Source: Salinicoccus sp. YB14-2 (lineage in GTDB: Bacteria > Bacillota > Bacilli > Staphylococcales > Salinicoccaceae). From it: a stretch of DNA of 64,000 nucleotides. Position 1 is the first letter of the stretch; each line of letters starts with the position of its first letter. This document shows, in pieces, positions 7,613 through 18,310 of this stretch. The notes below the pieces were generated by a model. That model was not told the origin of the DNA and searched no databases. It was given only the letters and a program-made list of their open reading frames with translations. The stretch covers positions 298,719-362,718 of the forward strand of contig NZ_LFKO01000002.1 in the NCBI RefSeq assembly GCF_001265075.1. The letters run 5' to 3'. Made by a program: the position numbers and the translations under genes.

Positions 7613-8573
7613 AATCACGACGCACCAGCGATTTTTAAAGAAAGCTGAAAAGGATCTGGTTCAATTATTCAAAGATAGCGAATTTAAAACGTTCATAGAA
7701 CGCTATTATCATTACATCGGTATCGGCACCGCCGATATCCGTCTGGAAGAAATGTTCTATGAAGCGCTTGATGCCGAAAAGGAATATGACAAAGTGACGG
7801 ATTATTCACTGATGAAGCTGAATGAAGGCGGCGGGGATTATGAGATGCATATGATTGAGCTGCTGAAAGCCCTGAATCATCAGGAAAGGTACTATGAAGT
7901 CATCAATTTTTCCGACCACCTGATGGAGGAAAATATTCCGCAGGGCTTCAGAATCGATGTTGCCGGGCTGCGGCACCAGGCAAAAAAAGGTATTGATAAT
8001 AAAAAGCTCGGAGCCGGTGAGCCCTTGGAAGAAAAAGAGAAAGATACGCTGGAAGTAGCGGATATAGACCTCGAAAATATGAGTCATCAGGAAATTTTAA
8101 GGATGTTCAGTACTTTTGCCGATGAGAAAGACGATAAATATGAAGATTTTGTACTGGATGAACTTGAAAACATAAATGATAAAGATATCGTTACATTTAT
8201 GCTGCTTTATTTGAAGGAAATAGGGTATGAAAGTAAAGTAAAGCATTACAAATTCGGTGAGCCCGAAGAAGTCAATCCGAGCGACCTTCCAATACTTGAA
8301 GAAGTACCTTTGATCAGCGAAGTTGAGCCCGAAGTGCTCGATGTGTTAGAATCACAGGCGCCGCAAATTGTCAGTGAAGCGACACTTCTGATGACGAGCC
8401 ATGCGATTTTCAACTATCCTAAAACTTTGGACTTCAGTTCAGAGGAAATGATAGAAGGCTATCTTGAATATATCCTCGACCTGTTGAATGTCGACCATTC
8501 ATACAGCGCTCGCGACCGGGTTTATGAATGGATCGTCGAAATGGAACAGATTGTCACTTCAACAAAAACCTAA
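7602..8573 (+). CDS. Conserved acidic protein of unknown function
   Basis: 323 residues from the ATG at 7602 (GTG 7593 is an in-frame alternative). Strongly acidic and largely helical by composition, with no signal peptide or membrane segment. The N-terminal part (HQRFLKKAEKDLVQLFKD, LEEMFYEALDAEKEYD) looks like helical-repeat (TPR-like) packing, but I cannot assign a family. A run of acidic residues (GEPLEEKEKDTLEVADIDLEN) links an N-terminal half to a C-terminal half. Its start lies within the NUDIX gene, so translation is coupled; a new promoter for tig follows. Possibly a cytosolic adaptor, but this is only a guess. Confidence 0.8.
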   Translation: MADKITTHQRFLKKAEKDLVQLFKDSEFKTFIERYYHYIGIGTADIRLEEMFYEALDAEKEYDKVTDYSLMKLNEGGGDYEMHMIELLKALNHQERYYEVINFSDHLMEENIPQGFRIDVAGLRHQAKKGIDNKKLGAGEPLEEKEKDTLEVADIDLENMSHQEILRMFSTFADEKDDKYEDFVLDELENINDKDIVTFMLLYLKEIGYESKVKHYKFGEPEEVNPSDLPILEEVPLISEVEPEVLDVLESQAPQIVSEATLLMTSHAIFNYPKTLDFSSEEMIEGYLEYILDLLNVDHSYSARDRVYEWIVEMEQIVTSTKT

Positions 8574-8587
8574 ATATAAGTCAATTG

Positions 8588-8616
8588 TTGGATAAGGAAA
8601 AGTAGTATGTTATACT
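8588..8616 (+). promoter_or_regulatory. Sigma-A promoter of tig
   Basis: TTGGAT (8588-8593), 17 bases, TATACT (8611-8616), about 40 bases before the trigger factor ATG. Confidence 0.7.
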
Positions 8617-8657
8617 AAAAAAGTTATGAAAAATTGTATTAACGGAGGAATTATACT

Positions 8658-9998
8658 ATGTCTCACAAATGGGAAAAGCAAGAAGGAAATGAAGGACTTC
8701 TGACGGTAACAGTACCTGCGGAGGAGTTCGATCAAGCGTTGGATGAAGCATTTGTCAAAGTATCGAAAGATGTTTCACTTCCAGGGTTCAGAAAAGGAAA
8801 AATTCCACGTCAAATGTTTGAAAAAAGATTTGGTGTAGAATCCTTATATCAGGATGCATTGGATATCGTACTTTCACCAAACTATGCTAAAGCTGTTGAA
8901 GAAGAAGGTATTACTCCAGTTGATCAGCCTGAAGTAGATATTGTAGAAGTTGAAAAAGGCAAAGATCTTATTTTCACAGCTAAAGTCACTGTAGAACCTG
9001 AAGCTAAGCTGGGTGAGTACAAAGGACTTGAAGGTACTAAACTTTCAACAGAAGTAACTGACCATGACATCGAACATGAAATCGGTCATATGCTTGAAAA
9101 CCATACAGAAATGATCATCAAAGATGACGGCGAGATTGAAAACGGAGACACAGTCAACCTCGACTTTGACGGCTATCTTGACGGTGAGCAGTTCGAAGGT
9201 GGAAAAGCTGAGGAATTTGATCTTGAAGTGGGTTCAGGTTCATTCATCGGCGGTTTCGAAGAACAGCTTGTCGGCCTTAAAGTAGGCGATGAAAAAGATG
9301 TAGAAGTCACTTTCCCTGAAGATTACCAGGCGGAAGAACTGGCTGGAAAGCCTGCAGTATTCAAAGTTAAAATCAACTCCATCAAAGTCAAGGAAACTCC
9401 GGAACTTGATGATGAGCTTGTAAAAGAGCTTGACCAGGGTGTTGAAACTGTAGCTGAACTGAAAGATAAGCTTGAAAAAGACTTGAAAGAAGCAAAAGAA
9501 AATCAGTCAGATGTCGCATTGAAAGAAGAACTTCTTACAAAAGCAAGCGACAATGCTGAAATAGATGTTCCGGAAGCAATGATCAATTCTGAACTTGACA
9601 GAATGCTTCAGGAGTTCGAACAGAACTTATCACAACAAGGCATCAACCTTGAAATGTACCAGCAGTTATCCGGACAGGATGAAAATGCACTGCGTGAAAC
9701 GATGAAAGAAGATGCGGAAAAACGTGTCAAAACGAACATCACGCTGAAGCAGATTGCTGAAGATGAGAATATTGAGATTTCTGAAGAAGATATTGATTCA
9801 GAACTTGAGAAAATGAGTGAACAGTTCGGTATCGGAGTTGAAGATATCAAATCAACTCTGGGCGACCTGTCAATGCTCGAGCAGGACCTTAAAGTCCAAA
9901 AAGCATTGGATGTACTTGTTGACAACGCAAAAATTGTTGAAGAGACAGATGAAGAGAAAACTGAAGCTGATTCAGAAGAATCAACAGAAGAAAAATAA
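8658..9998 (+). CDS. tig: Trigger factor, ribosome-associated chaperone and prolyl isomerase
   Basis: Binds ribosomal protein L23 at the exit tunnel and shields nascent chains. The N-terminal ribosome-binding domain contains the signature [17 protein letters not shown] (about residues 41-57). The FKBP-type PPIase domain covers roughly 155-245 ([33 protein letters not shown] is split by the window rule; it lies at about residues 161-194). The C-terminal chaperone arms follow, ending in a Glu/Asp/Ser tail. 446 residues, slightly longer than S. aureus Tig because of the acidic tail. Shine-Dalgarno GGAGG. It precedes clpX as in other Bacillota. Confidence 0.97.
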   Translation: MSHKWEKQEGNEGLLTVTVPAEEFDQALDEAFVKVSKDVSLPGFRKGKIPRQMFEKRFGVESLYQDALDIVLSPNYAKAVEEEGITPVDQPEVDIVEVEKGKDLIFTAKVTVEPEAKLGEYKGLEGTKLSTEVTDHDIEHEIGHMLENHTEMIIKDDGEIENGDTVNLDFDGYLDGEQFEGGKAEEFDLEVGSGSFIGGFEEQLVGLKVGDEKDVEVTFPEDYQAEELAGKPAVFKVKINSIKVKETPELDDELVKELDQGVETVAELKDKLEKDLKEAKENQSDVALKEELLTKASDNAEIDVPEAMINSELDRMLQEFEQNLSQQGINLEMYQQLSGQDENALRETMKEDAEKRVKTNITLKQIAEDENIEISEEDIDSELEKMSEQFGIGVEDIKSTLGDLSMLEQDLKVQKALDVLVDNAKIVEETDEEKTEADSEESTEEK

Positions 9999-10013
9999 AT
10001 TCGTTTGATGATT

Positions 10014-10047
10014 AATAGCTCTGCGGCTGATCAGCTGCAGAGCTATT
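10014..10047 (+). terminator. Stem-loop after tig lacking a T-run
   Basis: AATAGCTCTGC pairs perfectly with GCAGAGCTATT, but the following bases (GCTATCATTG) hold no T-run. It may stabilise the tig mRNA 3' end or terminate weakly; clpX has its own promoter downstream. Confidence 0.6.
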
Positions 10048-10073
10048 GCTATCATTGCCAGTGAGTTTATTCG

Positions 10074-10102
10074 TTGATTTCATCATCGACTTCTAGTATA
10101 GT
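10074..10102 (+). promoter_or_regulatory. Sigma-A promoter of clpX
   Basis: TTGATT (10074-10079), 17 bases, TATAGT (10097-10102), 28 bases upstream of the clpX ATG. Confidence 0.65.
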
Positions 10103-10130
10103 TTACGACAATGATAAAAGAGGTGTTAAT

Positions 10131-11390
10131 ATGATTAAATTTAATGAAGATGACACAAATTTGACGTGTTCTTTTTGTGGTAAAGATCAAGAGCAGGTTA
10201 AAAAATTAATCGCAGGCAGCGGTGTGTACATTTGTAATGAATGTATCGAATTGTGTTATGAAATTATTGAAGAAGAACTGAAAACAGAACATAAAGCAAT
10301 CTTTACTGAATTGCCAAAACCTCAGGAAATACTTGAATCTCTAAATGATTATGTGATCGGCCAGGATAATGCTAAACGGGCATTGAGTGTGGCTGTTTAC
10401 AATCACTATAAACGTATCAACCAGGAAAGCAGCGATGATGATGTGGAGATTTCTAAAAGTAATATCGCTCTGATCGGACCGACCGGCAGTGGTAAAACAT
10501 TACTAGCTCAGACTTTGGCAAGAACACTGGACGTGCCGTTCGCCATTGCGGATGCGACAAGTTTAACAGAAGCAGGTTATGTCGGTGACGATGTAGAAAA
10601 TATACTTCTGCGTCTGATTCAGGCTGCCGACTTCGATGTAGAGCGTGCGGAACAGGGCATCATCTATGTCGATGAAATTGATAAGATTGCACGTAAAAGT
10701 GAGAACACATCCATTACAAGAGATGTTTCCGGTGAAGGTGTGCAGCAGGCACTTCTCAAGATATTGGAAGGCACAACTGCCAGTGTACCGCCGCAGGGCG
10801 GCAGAAAGCATCCTAACCAGGAGTCGATCCAAATAGATACTAAGAACATTCTGTTTGTACTTGGCGGCGCATTTGACGGTATGGATGAAATTATCAAGCG
10901 GAGAATCGGTGAGAAAGTCATCGGCTTCGGCGGACCGGCAACTTCAGCTGAAGATAAAGATGCACTGCTTTCAAAAGTACGCCCGGATGACCTTCAGAGC
11001 TATGGTTTAATTCCTGAGTTCATCGGTCGTGTACCGATTATCAGCCACCTGGGTGAACTGGATGTTGACGCGCTCAATTCCATTCTTACAGAACCTAAAA
11101 ACGCTCTCGTCAAGCAGTATCAGAAAATGCTTGCAATTGACGATGTTGAATTGGAATTTGATGAAGATGCATTGAATGCAATCAGTGAACTGGCGATCGA
11201 AAGAAAAACAGGCGCCCGCGGACTTCGTTCAATCATAGAAGAACGTATGGTGGACATCATGTTCAGTGTACCTTCAAATGATAATATCAAGAAAGTCAAA
11301 ATTACCAGAGAAACGATAGTGGATGAAAGTGAACCACTGCTTTACGATAAAGATGGTAAAGAAATCACTATCGATCGTAAAAGTGCATAA
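10131..11390 (+). CDS. clpX: ATP-dependent Clp protease ATP-binding subunit ClpX
   Basis: AAA+ unfoldase that feeds substrates to the ClpP peptidase. The N-terminal zinc-binding domain has CSFCGK and CNECIELC; the Walker A is GPTGSGKT (about residue 118) and the Walker B region is IIYVDEIDK. The ClpP-docking loop is probably the segment around [10 protein letters not shown]. The start is the ATG at 10131 after AGAGGTG (419 residues, beginning [13 protein letters not shown] as in S. aureus); the longer frame from 10074 runs through the promoter and is not used. Confidence 0.98.
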   Translation: MIKFNEDDTNLTCSFCGKDQEQVKKLIAGSGVYICNECIELCYEIIEEELKTEHKAIFTELPKPQEILESLNDYVIGQDNAKRALSVAVYNHYKRINQESSDDDVEISKSNIALIGPTGSGKTLLAQTLARTLDVPFAIADATSLTEAGYVGDDVENILLRLIQAADFDVERAEQGIIYVDEIDKIARKSENTSITRDVSGEGVQQALLKILEGTTASVPPQGGRKHPNQESIQIDTKNILFVLGGAFDGMDEIIKRRIGEKVIGFGGPATSAEDKDALLSKVRPDDLQSYGLIPEFIGRVPIISHLGELDVDALNSILTEPKNALVKQYQKMLAIDDVELEFDEDALNAISELAIERKTGARGLRSIIEERMVDIMFSVPSNDNIKKVKITRETIVDESEPLLYDKDGKEITIDRKSA

Positions 11391-11391
11391 C

Positions 11392-11424
11392 AAAAAAGCT
11401 GTCTGGATTCAGACAGCTTTTTTT
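11392..11424 (+). terminator. Terminator after clpX
   Basis: AAAAAAGCTGTCT pairs with AGACAGCTTTTTT over GGATTC. The T-run on the plus strand makes it a standard intrinsic terminator; engB starts 17 bases later with its own Shine-Dalgarno, so read-through expression is likely. Confidence 0.85.
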
Positions 11425-11440
11425 ATAAGGAGTTCAAAGA

Positions 11441-12034
11441 ATGAAATTGAAAATAAACCCCAACAACGTTGAATTTATGATTTCTGCAATGGATGTTTCC
11501 CAATATCCAACAGAAAATAAAAATGAAATTGCGCTCAGCGGCCGTTCAAATGTCGGTAAATCATCATTTATCAATGCAATCGTTGGCCGTAAAAATATCG
11601 CCAGAACATCTTCAAAGCCGGGTAAAACAGTAAACCTCAACTTTTACAATGTGGATGAACAGTTCATCATGGTGGATGTTCCGGGATACGGTTATGCGAA
11701 ACAGTCAAAAAAAGACAGAGAAAAATGGGGCGAACTGATTGAAGCTTATCTGGCTGAAAGACAGGAATTACAGGCTGTCGTCCAGCTGATCGATCTTCGT
11801 CATAAACCGACACAGGATGATATTTTAATGTATGATTTTTTAAAACATCTTGATCTGCCTGTCATTGTCGTCTGCACGAAAGCAGATAAAATTGCAAAGA
11901 GTAAAGTTGAGAAGCATTTGAAAATAGTCAGAGAAAGTCTGGAAGTCGAACCGGAAGATACTGTTATAGACTTTTCATCGGTGGACAAGAAAAATCTTCC
12001 AAAAGTACACGCAGCACTAAGTAAATATGTCTAG
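11441..12034 (+). CDS. engB: Ribosome biogenesis GTP-binding protein EngB/YsxC
   Basis: Essential TRAFAC-class GTPase needed for late 50S subunit assembly. 197 residues. G1 is GRSNVGKSS (about residues 31-39), G3 is [10 protein letters not shown]4 is TKADK and the C-terminal FSSVDK is in the G5 place. The Shine-Dalgarno AAGGAG lies 9 bases before the ATG. The clpX-engB adjacency is the usual order in staphylococci. Confidence 0.96.
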   Translation: MKLKINPNNVEFMISAMDVSQYPTENKNEIALSGRSNVGKSSFINAIVGRKNIARTSSKPGKTVNLNFYNVDEQFIMVDVPGYGYAKQSKKDREKWGELIEAYLAERQELQAVVQLIDLRHKPTQDDILMYDFLKHLDLPVIVVCTKADKIAKSKVEKHLKIVRESLEVEPEDTVIDFSSVDKKNLPKVHAALSKYV

Positions 12035-12065
12035 GTTGGTACATTTTCATTTTACTGCCTAAATC

Positions 12066-12098
12066 AACCGTGTTATATAGATATAGCATGGTTTTTTT
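12066..12098 (+). terminator. Terminator after engB
   Basis: AACCGTGTTAT pairs with ATAGCATGGTT (two wobble pairs), followed by seven T. Confidence 0.8.
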
Positions 12099-12124
12099 GT
12101 TACAATTAGAATGATTATTAATAA
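12097..12124 (+). promoter_or_regulatory. hemA promoter region with PerR-like box
   Basis: TTGTTA (12097-12102), 16 bases, TAATAA (12119-12124) form a plausible promoter. Within the spacer and -10, 12106-12120 reads TTAGAATGATTATTA, one mismatch or two from the PerR consensus TTATAATNATTATAA. The hemAXCDBL operon is a known PerR target in Bacillus subtilis, so peroxide-responsive control of haem synthesis is likely here. Confidence 0.6.
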
Positions 12125-12151
12125 CGTTTAATTGTGGTAGGAGGAAATTTA

Positions 12152-13498
12152 ATGCACGTAATTTCGCTTAGTTTAAATTATAGAAAAGCGACAGTCGAAG
12201 AGCGTGAGAAAGTACAATTCAATGAAGTGGAGCTGACAGATGCTCTACATAAATTAAGAACCGAAAAAAGCATTCTGGAGGCAGTATTGCTGTCGACTTG
12301 TAATCGGACGGAAGTATATATAGTGAGTGACCAGGTGCACACCGGCAAATACTATGCACAAAGCTTCCTCGCTGACTGGTTCGATGTGGACCTGGAAACG
12401 ATAAAGAAAATAATAGATGTAAAAGTCGGTGAAGAAGCCATTGAGCATCTGTTTTATGTGACTGCGGGACTGGATTCCATGGTTCTTGGAGAAACACAAA
12501 TACTGGGACAGATCAGAGATGCGTTTTTCAAAGCTCAAAATGAGCAGACAACAGGTACAATCTTTAACAAACTGTTCAAAGAAGCGATTACCGTTGCTAA
12601 AAAAGGCCACAATGATACGGATATTTCCAAAAATGCGATTTCCACTTCGTATGCAGCTGTACAGCTGGTCAATAAGATTTTTGAAAAGAATAGAGAGACG
12701 AAGGCGATTGTCATCGGCGCCGGTGAAATGTCCGAGCAATCCGTTCTGAATTTGACTTCGAATGGTATGAAAGACGTTACAATCGTCAATCGTTCCATCG
12801 AGAATGCAAAACAGCTTGCAGATAAATTCGGCTGCAGCTATGAGCAGATGGATAAGCTGGAAGACTGCCTAATGGATACGGACCTTGTCATTTCAAGTAC
12901 ATCTTCAAGGAACTACGTGATTACTGAAGAGATGTTACAATCCGTACAAGCGAAAAGGGCCAACCGTCCGTTAATCCTTATCGATATTGCGATGCCGAGG
13001 GATATAGAGCCTAATACGACACAATATGACAATGTATATATGTACAACGTCGATGATCTGCAAGGTCTGATTGATTCCAATCTTGCAACAAGACAACAGG
13101 AAGCGAAAAAAGTCGAAGCGATGATTATGAAAGCTCAGGATGACTTCGATACATGGGTGAATCAGCTTGGAGTGACACCGGTCATCCAGGCTCTGAGAAC
13201 AAAGGCACTGACGATACACGAAGAAACGTTTAAAAGTGTAGAGCGTAAAATGCCTGACATGACTGAAAGAGAAAAAACAGTCATCAGCAAACACATGAAG
13301 AGCATCATCAATCAGATGCTGAAAGATCCTATCACTTATACTAAAGAAGTCGGCAACGAAAAACACGCAATGAAAAAACTTAAAGAAATAGAAACACTGT
13401 TTGGCATTGAAGAAGAAGTGGAAGAAGTTAAAGACAGAGAGCGTAATAAACACCGTCAGGCACTGGTCAACAAACAATCTGAAATTGCGTTTGAATAA
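12152..13498 (+). CDS. hemA: Glutamyl-tRNA reductase
   Basis: Reduces glutamyl-tRNA(Glu) to glutamate-1-semialdehyde with NADPH, the committed step of haem synthesis by the C5 route. The catalytic Cys is in STCNRTE (about residue 50), followed by GLDSMVLGETQILGQ; the NADPH fold is around VIGAGEMSEQ. 448 residues from the ATG at 12152 after AGGAGG; the frame reaches a GTG at 12134 but that lies in the Shine-Dalgarno region. The C-terminal dimerisation helix ends in a basic/acidic tail. First gene of a six-gene haem operon. Confidence 0.97.
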   Translation: MHVISLSLNYRKATVEEREKVQFNEVELTDALHKLRTEKSILEAVLLSTCNRTEVYIVSDQVHTGKYYAQSFLADWFDVDLETIKKIIDVKVGEEAIEHLFYVTAGLDSMVLGETQILGQIRDAFFKAQNEQTTGTIFNKLFKEAITVAKKGHNDTDISKNAISTSYAAVQLVNKIFEKNRETKAIVIGAGEMSEQSVLNLTSNGMKDVTIVNRSIENAKQLADKFGCSYEQMDKLEDCLMDTDLVISSTSSRNYVITEEMLQSVQAKRANRPLILIDIAMPRDIEPNTTQYDNVYMYNVDDLQGLIDSNLATRQQEAKKVEAMIMKAQDDFDTWVNQLGVTPVIQALRTKALTIHEETFKSVERKMPDMTEREKTVISKHMKSIINQMLKDPITYTKEVGNEKHAMKKLKEIETLFGIEEEVEEVKDRERNKHRQALVNKQSEIAFE

Positions 13499-13515
13499 AA
13501 TGGGTAGGGACTAAT

Positions 13516-14337
13516 ATGGATATTCTGTTCCGCATTAATGAATTTATCATGCTTTTATATTTTACTGGCCTTTCTGTGCTGGCGTACGATTTAGCTTTAA
13601 GAAATCGCCAAGCCAGGAAGGTTTCCTTTTATATCATCATTCTGGCGACGGCCCTGCATCTATTTACTTATTTGAATGCCGTTTTCAGCCTGGCACGGAT
13701 TCCGATGCTGACGACCTACGAAGGAATGTTCACACTTTCCCTGGTATTATCAATTGTCGGTATTATATATTATTATAAGAATGACAGTGAACAAGTGCTG
13801 TTCGGTTTCATATTTTTAAGTTTTATATTCTTTTCGATGTTCACATTTCAGCCTGAACCTTTAACACAGCAGGTGGAAGTGTCGGTTATCATGAATGAGC
13901 TGCTGATCATCCATGTCGGTCTGGCCCTGCTTGCCTATGTGCTGTTTTTCGTCTCGGCACTGCACTCACTGATATACGTCATTCAATATACGAATTTAAA
14001 GAAGAAACGTTTCAACCGTACATTCTTTTCTTTATTCAGTATAGAGACGGCGCGTAAAATGATGATGCGCACTGTTGGCATCGGTCTGATGACCATGACA
14101 ATCAGCATATTTTTGGGCTATCACTGGGGTCTGCAGATCATTGGCCCGGAGATTATCATTGATATAAAAGTTTTAGGGACATCATTTATCGTTGTTTTAT
14201 ATATTATGTTGCTCTTTTATTTGAAAAAGATGCGTAATCTTTATGTCTTTGCTATTTTAAATATGGTGCTGTTCATTATCTGCATGATTAATTATTTATT
14301 CGTTTCACAGTTTTCAAATTTCCATATATGGACTTAA
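13516..14337 (+). CDS. hemX: HemX-type membrane protein of the CcsA/cytochrome c assembly family
   Basis: 273 residues, about eight transmembrane helices, with the family's conserved HWG in LGYHWGLQ near helix 6. In B. subtilis HemX lowers the level of HemA, so it is a regulator of haem flux rather than an enzyme; in S. aureus the same role is reported. The sequence places it in the CcsA-like superfamily. It starts 17 bases after hemA with GTAGGGA before the ATG and sits in its normal place between hemA and hemC. Confidence 0.93.
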   Translation: MDILFRINEFIMLLYFTGLSVLAYDLALRNRQARKVSFYIIILATALHLFTYLNAVFSLARIPMLTTYEGMFTLSLVLSIVGIIYYYKNDSEQVLFGFIFLSFIFFSMFTFQPEPLTQQVEVSVIMNELLIIHVGLALLAYVLFFVSALHSLIYVIQYTNLKKKRFNRTFFSLFSIETARKMMMRTVGIGLMTMTISIFLGYHWGLQIIGPEIIIDIKVLGTSFIVVLYIMLLFYLKKMRNLYVFAILNMVLFIICMINYLFVSQFSNFHIWT

Positions 14338-14350
14338 AAGGAGTATTTTT

Positions 14351-15274
14351 ATGAGAAAGTTTATCGTCGGATCCAGACGCAGTGGATTGGCCATGACACA
14401 ATCAAAACAATTTATCGCTTTACTTCAGGAACAATTTCCGGAGACAGAATTTGAAATAAAAGAGATCGTCACAAAAGGTGACCGCATTGTCGATGTTCAA
14501 TTGTCAAAAGTCGGCGGTAAAGGTCTCTTCGTCAAAGAGATTGAACAGGCTCTGGAAAATGAAGAAATCGATATGGCGATACACAGTTTAAAAGATGTTC
14601 CGAGCAAACTGCCGGAACAGTTTAAGATCGCATGTATTCCTGAAAGAGAAGATATGAGAGATGCATTTCTCTCGAACAATAAAGTGCAATTCAAAGACCT
14701 GCCCGCAGGCAGCATCGTCGGCACAAGCAGCTTAAGACGGGCAGCACAGCTGAAATCCATCCGTGATGATATTACAGTCAACTGGGTGAGGGGCAATATC
14801 GACACACGTATCAAAAAGATGGAGTCCGGTGAGTATGATGCAATACTGCTTGCAGCTGCAGGACTTAAAAGAATGGGATGGGGCGACAGCCGTGTGACTG
14901 AGTACTTCGACGCAGAAGAATTCATCCCGGCAATTGCACAAGGAGCACTTGGCATCGAAATCAGGAAAGATGACCATGAGCTTGATGAAATGCTTCAGAA
15001 AGTGCACTCCAGCGAGGACGCACTATGTACGAGCGCTGAAAGAACGTTCCTCAGCCGTATGGACGGCAGCTGCCAGGTACCCATCGGCGGTTATGCGACT
15101 CTTGAAGACGGAGAACTTTATTTGACAGGTCTGATCATGTCCGAAGACGGTGAAGAGAAGTATCTGGTTAAAAAATCCGCATCGGATCCACATGAACTCG
15201 GCAACCTGGTTGCTGATGAGATGGAGAAAATCGGTGCAAAGGAAATCATTGATAAAATCAATGAAAAACTATAA
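14351..15274 (+). CDS. hemC: Hydroxymethylbilane synthase (porphobilinogen deaminase)
   Basis: Polymerises four porphobilinogen molecules into hydroxymethylbilane. 307 residues. The Cys that carries the dipyrromethane cofactor is in [11 protein letters not shown] (about residue 241); the N-terminal [22 protein letters not shown] (substrate/catalytic Asp) and [11 protein letters not shown] are the other signatures. The Shine-Dalgarno AAAAGGAG precedes the ATG. The 3' end overlaps hemD by 14 bases. Confidence 0.97.
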   Translation: MRKFIVGSRRSGLAMTQSKQFIALLQEQFPETEFEIKEIVTKGDRIVDVQLSKVGGKGLFVKEIEQALENEEIDMAIHSLKDVPSKLPEQFKIACIPEREDMRDAFLSNNKVQFKDLPAGSIVGTSSLRRAAQLKSIRDDITVNWVRGNIDTRIKKMESGEYDAILLAAAGLKRMGWGDSRVTEYFDAEEFIPAIAQGALGIEIRKDDHELDEMLQKVHSSEDALCTSAERTFLSRMDGSCQVPIGGYATLEDGELYLTGLIMSEDGEEKYLVKKSASDPHELGNLVADEMEKIGAKEIIDKINEKL

Positions 15275-15965
15275 TAGTCACACAAAGAACGTTCTTGTAA
15301 CCCAGACGAAGCTTAATGCTGAGAGCGATGAATTTGATATCATTCATGCACCACTCATCAGAATACAACCACTTTCGATCGATGAAGATTTTCTGGATGC
15401 GCACTATGACTGGGTCATTTTAACGAGTAAAAATGCAGTGAATCTATTTTTACCTTATTTGGCTAAAACACGGTATACGAAAATCGCAAGCATCGGAGAA
15501 AAGACGACAGAGCTTCTGGTCAAACATGGCTATCACGTGGATTTCGAACCCGGTGTATATACTCAGGAAGGTTTTATAGAGGAATTTCCGATTGATGAAG
15601 TGGATATCAGCAGAGTACTTTATCCGACTAGCAGGGACGCAAGGAACATACTTCATGACTACCTTGAAGAGTACGGGGTAGAAGTGGTTAAATTTTCAAT
15701 TTATCAGCCGGTGGATAATATTGAATCCATTCAATTGATTAAAGAAAAATGGGAAGATATAAATATCATCACTTTTTCAAGTCCATCTGGTGTAAAAGTA
15801 TTAAAAAAATACATCGAGCCGAATACACTGAAAGATAAACCGATTGTTTCAATCGGTGCGGTGACAAAAAAAGAACTGGATCGGCTGGGAATAACGTCAA
15901 AATCCCCTGAAAAAGCGACCCTTGAAAGTATATTTGAATTTATAAAAGAGAAATATGAGGTGTAA
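15261..15965 (+). CDS. hemD: Uroporphyrinogen-III synthase
   Basis: Cyclises hydroxymethylbilane with inversion of ring D. Family sequence identity is always low, but the recognisable features are present: a two-domain bilobed pattern with [14 protein letters not shown] in the first lobe and [15 protein letters not shown] and [14 protein letters not shown] in the second. 234 residues from the ATG at 15261, inside the hemC end. There is no good Shine-Dalgarno, so translation is likely coupled to hemC. The open frame extends further upstream inside hemC but without a sensible start. Confidence 0.9.
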   Translation: MKNYNSHTKNVLVTQTKLNAESDEFDIIHAPLIRIQPLSIDEDFLDAHYDWVILTSKNAVNLFLPYLAKTRYTKIASIGEKTTELLVKHGYHVDFEPGVYTQEGFIEEFPIDEVDISRVLYPTSRDARNILHDYLEEYGVEVVKFSIYQPVDNIESIQLIKEKWEDINIITFSSPSGVKVLKKYIEPNTLKDKPIVSIGAVTKKELDRLGITSKSPEKATLESIFEFIKEKYEV

Positions 15966-15967
15966 TA

Positions 15968-16948
15968 ATGGAATTTGAGCGTCATAGAAGACTTCGGAAA
16001 TCACCGTTTATGAGAGATATCGTCAGAGAAACACATCTCCACAAGGATGACCTGATTTATCCGATTTTTGTAGTGGAAAAAGATGATGTTAAAAAAGAGG
16101 TGCCTTCCATGAAGGGAGTTTATCAGATTTCATTGAACATGCTGAAAGAAGAGCTGGATGAAGTCGTCTCCCTGGGCATTAAATCTGTTATTTTCTTTGG
16201 TGTGCCAAATGAAAAAGATCCAGAGGGCAGTGGTGCATATCATGATCACGGTATCGTCCAGGAAGCATGCCGGCTGTCAAAAGAGCTTTATCCGGAGCTG
16301 CTCGTTATTCTGGATACTTGCCTGTGTGAGTATACAGATCACGGCCACTGCGGTCTGATTGATGAGAAAACGGAAGATGTCGACAATGATGCGACATTGC
16401 CGCTGCTTGTCAAAACGGCTGTTTCACAGGCGCGTGCCGGTGCAGATATCATTGCTCCAAGCAATATGATGGATGGATTTGTCACTGAAATCAGAAAAGG
16501 TCTGGATGACAATGGCTTCAGCCATATTCCCATTATGAGCTATGGTATCAAATATGCATCAAAATTCTACGGTCCATTCCGTGATGCGGCGGAATCCACA
16601 CCGTCTTTCGGTGACCGGAGAACATATCAGATGGATCCGGCAAACCGCCTTGAAGCTTTGAGAGAACTAGCAAGCGATGAGAATGAAGGTGCGGATATGA
16701 TGATCGTCAAACCGGCGCTCTCTTATCTTGATATCATACGGGATGTCAGAAACCGTTCGGATCTTCCGGTGGTGGCATATAATGTGAGCGGTGAGTACGC
16801 CATGACAAGAACTGCCATCGATATGGGGCTTCTGGATGAAGAGGTCATCATCGAACAGATGCTGTCAATGAAACGCGCAGGTGCTGATTTAATCATCACT
16901 TACTTTGCGAAAGACATTTGTATAAAGATTAATCAGGGAGAGGTGTAG
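15968..16948 (+). CDS. hemB: Delta-aminolevulinic acid dehydratase (porphobilinogen synthase)
   Basis: Condenses two aminolevulinate molecules to porphobilinogen. 326 residues. The zinc-binding segment is [14 protein letters not shown] (three Cys, so the zinc-dependent type). The two active-site lysines are in [15 protein letters not shown] and [11 protein letters not shown]. The GAGGTG of the Shine-Dalgarno overlaps the hemD stop, and the gap is two bases. Confidence 0.97.
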   Translation: MEFERHRRLRKSPFMRDIVRETHLHKDDLIYPIFVVEKDDVKKEVPSMKGVYQISLNMLKEELDEVVSLGIKSVIFFGVPNEKDPEGSGAYHDHGIVQEACRLSKELYPELLVILDTCLCEYTDHGHCGLIDEKTEDVDNDATLPLLVKTAVSQARAGADIIAPSNMMDGFVTEIRKGLDDNGFSHIPIMSYGIKYASKFYGPFRDAAESTPSFGDRRTYQMDPANRLEALRELASDENEGADMMIVKPALSYLDIIRDVRNRSDLPVVAYNVSGEYAMTRTAIDMGLLDEEVIIEQMLSMKRAGADLIITYFAKDICIKINQGEV

Positions 16949-16950
16949 TA

Positions 16951-18237
16951 ATGTTTAACAAATCTAAAGCACTTTATGAAAAAGCGGTGGACTTGATGCC
17001 GGGTGGTGTAAACTCACCGGCAAGAGCATTCAAATCCGTAGGAGAGCATCCTTTATTTATAGACCATGCGAAAGATGCGCGTGTCTATGATGTGGATGGC
17101 AATGAGTATATCGACTACTGTCTGAGCTTCGGACCTTTGATTTTAGGTCACAGTGACGATAAAGTCGTTGAAGAAGTGGCAGAAACAGCAAAGAAGGGTA
17201 CGACGTTCGGAGCACCGACAGAACTTGAAAATAAAATGGCTGAACTTGTCATAGACAGAGTACCTTCAGTTGAAATGGTCCGCATGGTATCATCCGGTAC
17301 GGAAGCGACACTTGCAGCGCTAAGACTTGCAAGAGGTTATACCGGGCGTAACAAAATACTTAAATTTGAGGGCTGTTATCACGGCCACAGTGACTCCCTG
17401 CTGATTAAGGCAGGCTCAGGTGTTGCCACACTCGGGCTTCCTGATTCGCCGGGTGTACCTGAAGGAACGGCAATCAATACAATCACTGTGCCGTATAATG
17501 ATCCTGAAAGCTTGAAAGAAGCCTTTGATAAATACGGCGAGGATATTGCAGCGGTCATTGTTGAACCTGTTGCCGGCAACATGGGTGTTGTTCCGCCGGT
17601 TGACAATTTCCTGAATAAAGTCCGTGAGATCACTGATAACAATGATACACTTTTAATCTTTGATGAAGTGATGACAGGATTCAGAGTCGGATATCATTGT
17701 GCACAGGGTCATTACGGCATCACCCCTGACCTTACATGTCTCGGGAAAGTGATTGGCGGCGGTCTGCCGGTAGGTGCATATGGCGGTAAAAAAGAAATCA
17801 TGGAAAAAGTCGCGCCAGTTGGTGATGTTTATCAGGCTGGCACACTTTCAGGTAACCCGCTTGCAATGGCCGGCGGCTACCATACATTAAACCAGCTGAC
17901 AGAAGAAAGCTACACGTACTTTAACGAACTTGCAGATCTTCTCGAAGACGGACTGACAAAAGTATTCGAAAAACACAGCCGTCCAATTACAATCAACCGT
18001 GCCGGCTCAATGATCGGCTTCTTTCTGACAGACGGACCTGTGACTGATTTTGACAGCGCAAATGGAAGTGATCTGGTTTTATTTAAAAAATTATATCAGG
18101 AGCTGCTGAAAGAGGGTATTTACTTGCCGCCTTCACAATTCGAAGGTATGTTCCTCTCAACAAAGCATACAAAAGAAGATATTGATGCGACAATTGCCGC
18201 ATTTGACAATGCTTTAGAGCGTTTAAGTAAAAAGTAA
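16951..18237 (+). CDS. hemL: Glutamate-1-semialdehyde 2,1-aminomutase
   Basis: PLP enzyme converting glutamate-1-semialdehyde into 5-aminolevulinate, the step between HemA and HemB. 428 residues. The PLP-binding Lys is in [16 protein letters not shown] (about residue 267), with DEVMTGFR as the PLP-contacting Asp segment and [21 protein letters not shown] as the phosphate-binding region (quoted in parts: [15 protein letters not shown]). It starts two bases after hemB with GAGAGGTG. Last gene of the haem operon. Confidence 0.97.
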   Translation: MFNKSKALYEKAVDLMPGGVNSPARAFKSVGEHPLFIDHAKDARVYDVDGNEYIDYCLSFGPLILGHSDDKVVEEVAETAKKGTTFGAPTELENKMAELVIDRVPSVEMVRMVSSGTEATLAALRLARGYTGRNKILKFEGCYHGHSDSLLIKAGSGVATLGLPDSPGVPEGTAINTITVPYNDPESLKEAFDKYGEDIAAVIVEPVAGNMGVVPPVDNFLNKVREITDNNDTLLIFDEVMTGFRVGYHCAQGHYGITPDLTCLGKVIGGGLPVGAYGGKKEIMEKVAPVGDVYQAGTLSGNPLAMAGGYHTLNQLTEESYTYFNELADLLEDGLTKVFEKHSRPITINRAGSMIGFFLTDGPVTDFDSANGSDLVLFKKLYQELLKEGIYLPPSQFEGMFLSTKHTKEDIDATIAAFDNALERLSKK

Positions 18238-18310
18238 CTAAAATTTATGCTTCATAGTTGTCCATTTAAGTGTATAATAGGTATGAATAATATTTGGGGG
18301 GTCACAGCGA

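Noticed and set aside
15285-15300. AGAACGTTCT palindrome at the start of hemD
   Set aside because: Within coding sequence and not the LexA consensus; a similar palindrome in a terminator at 51570 shows it can arise by chance.
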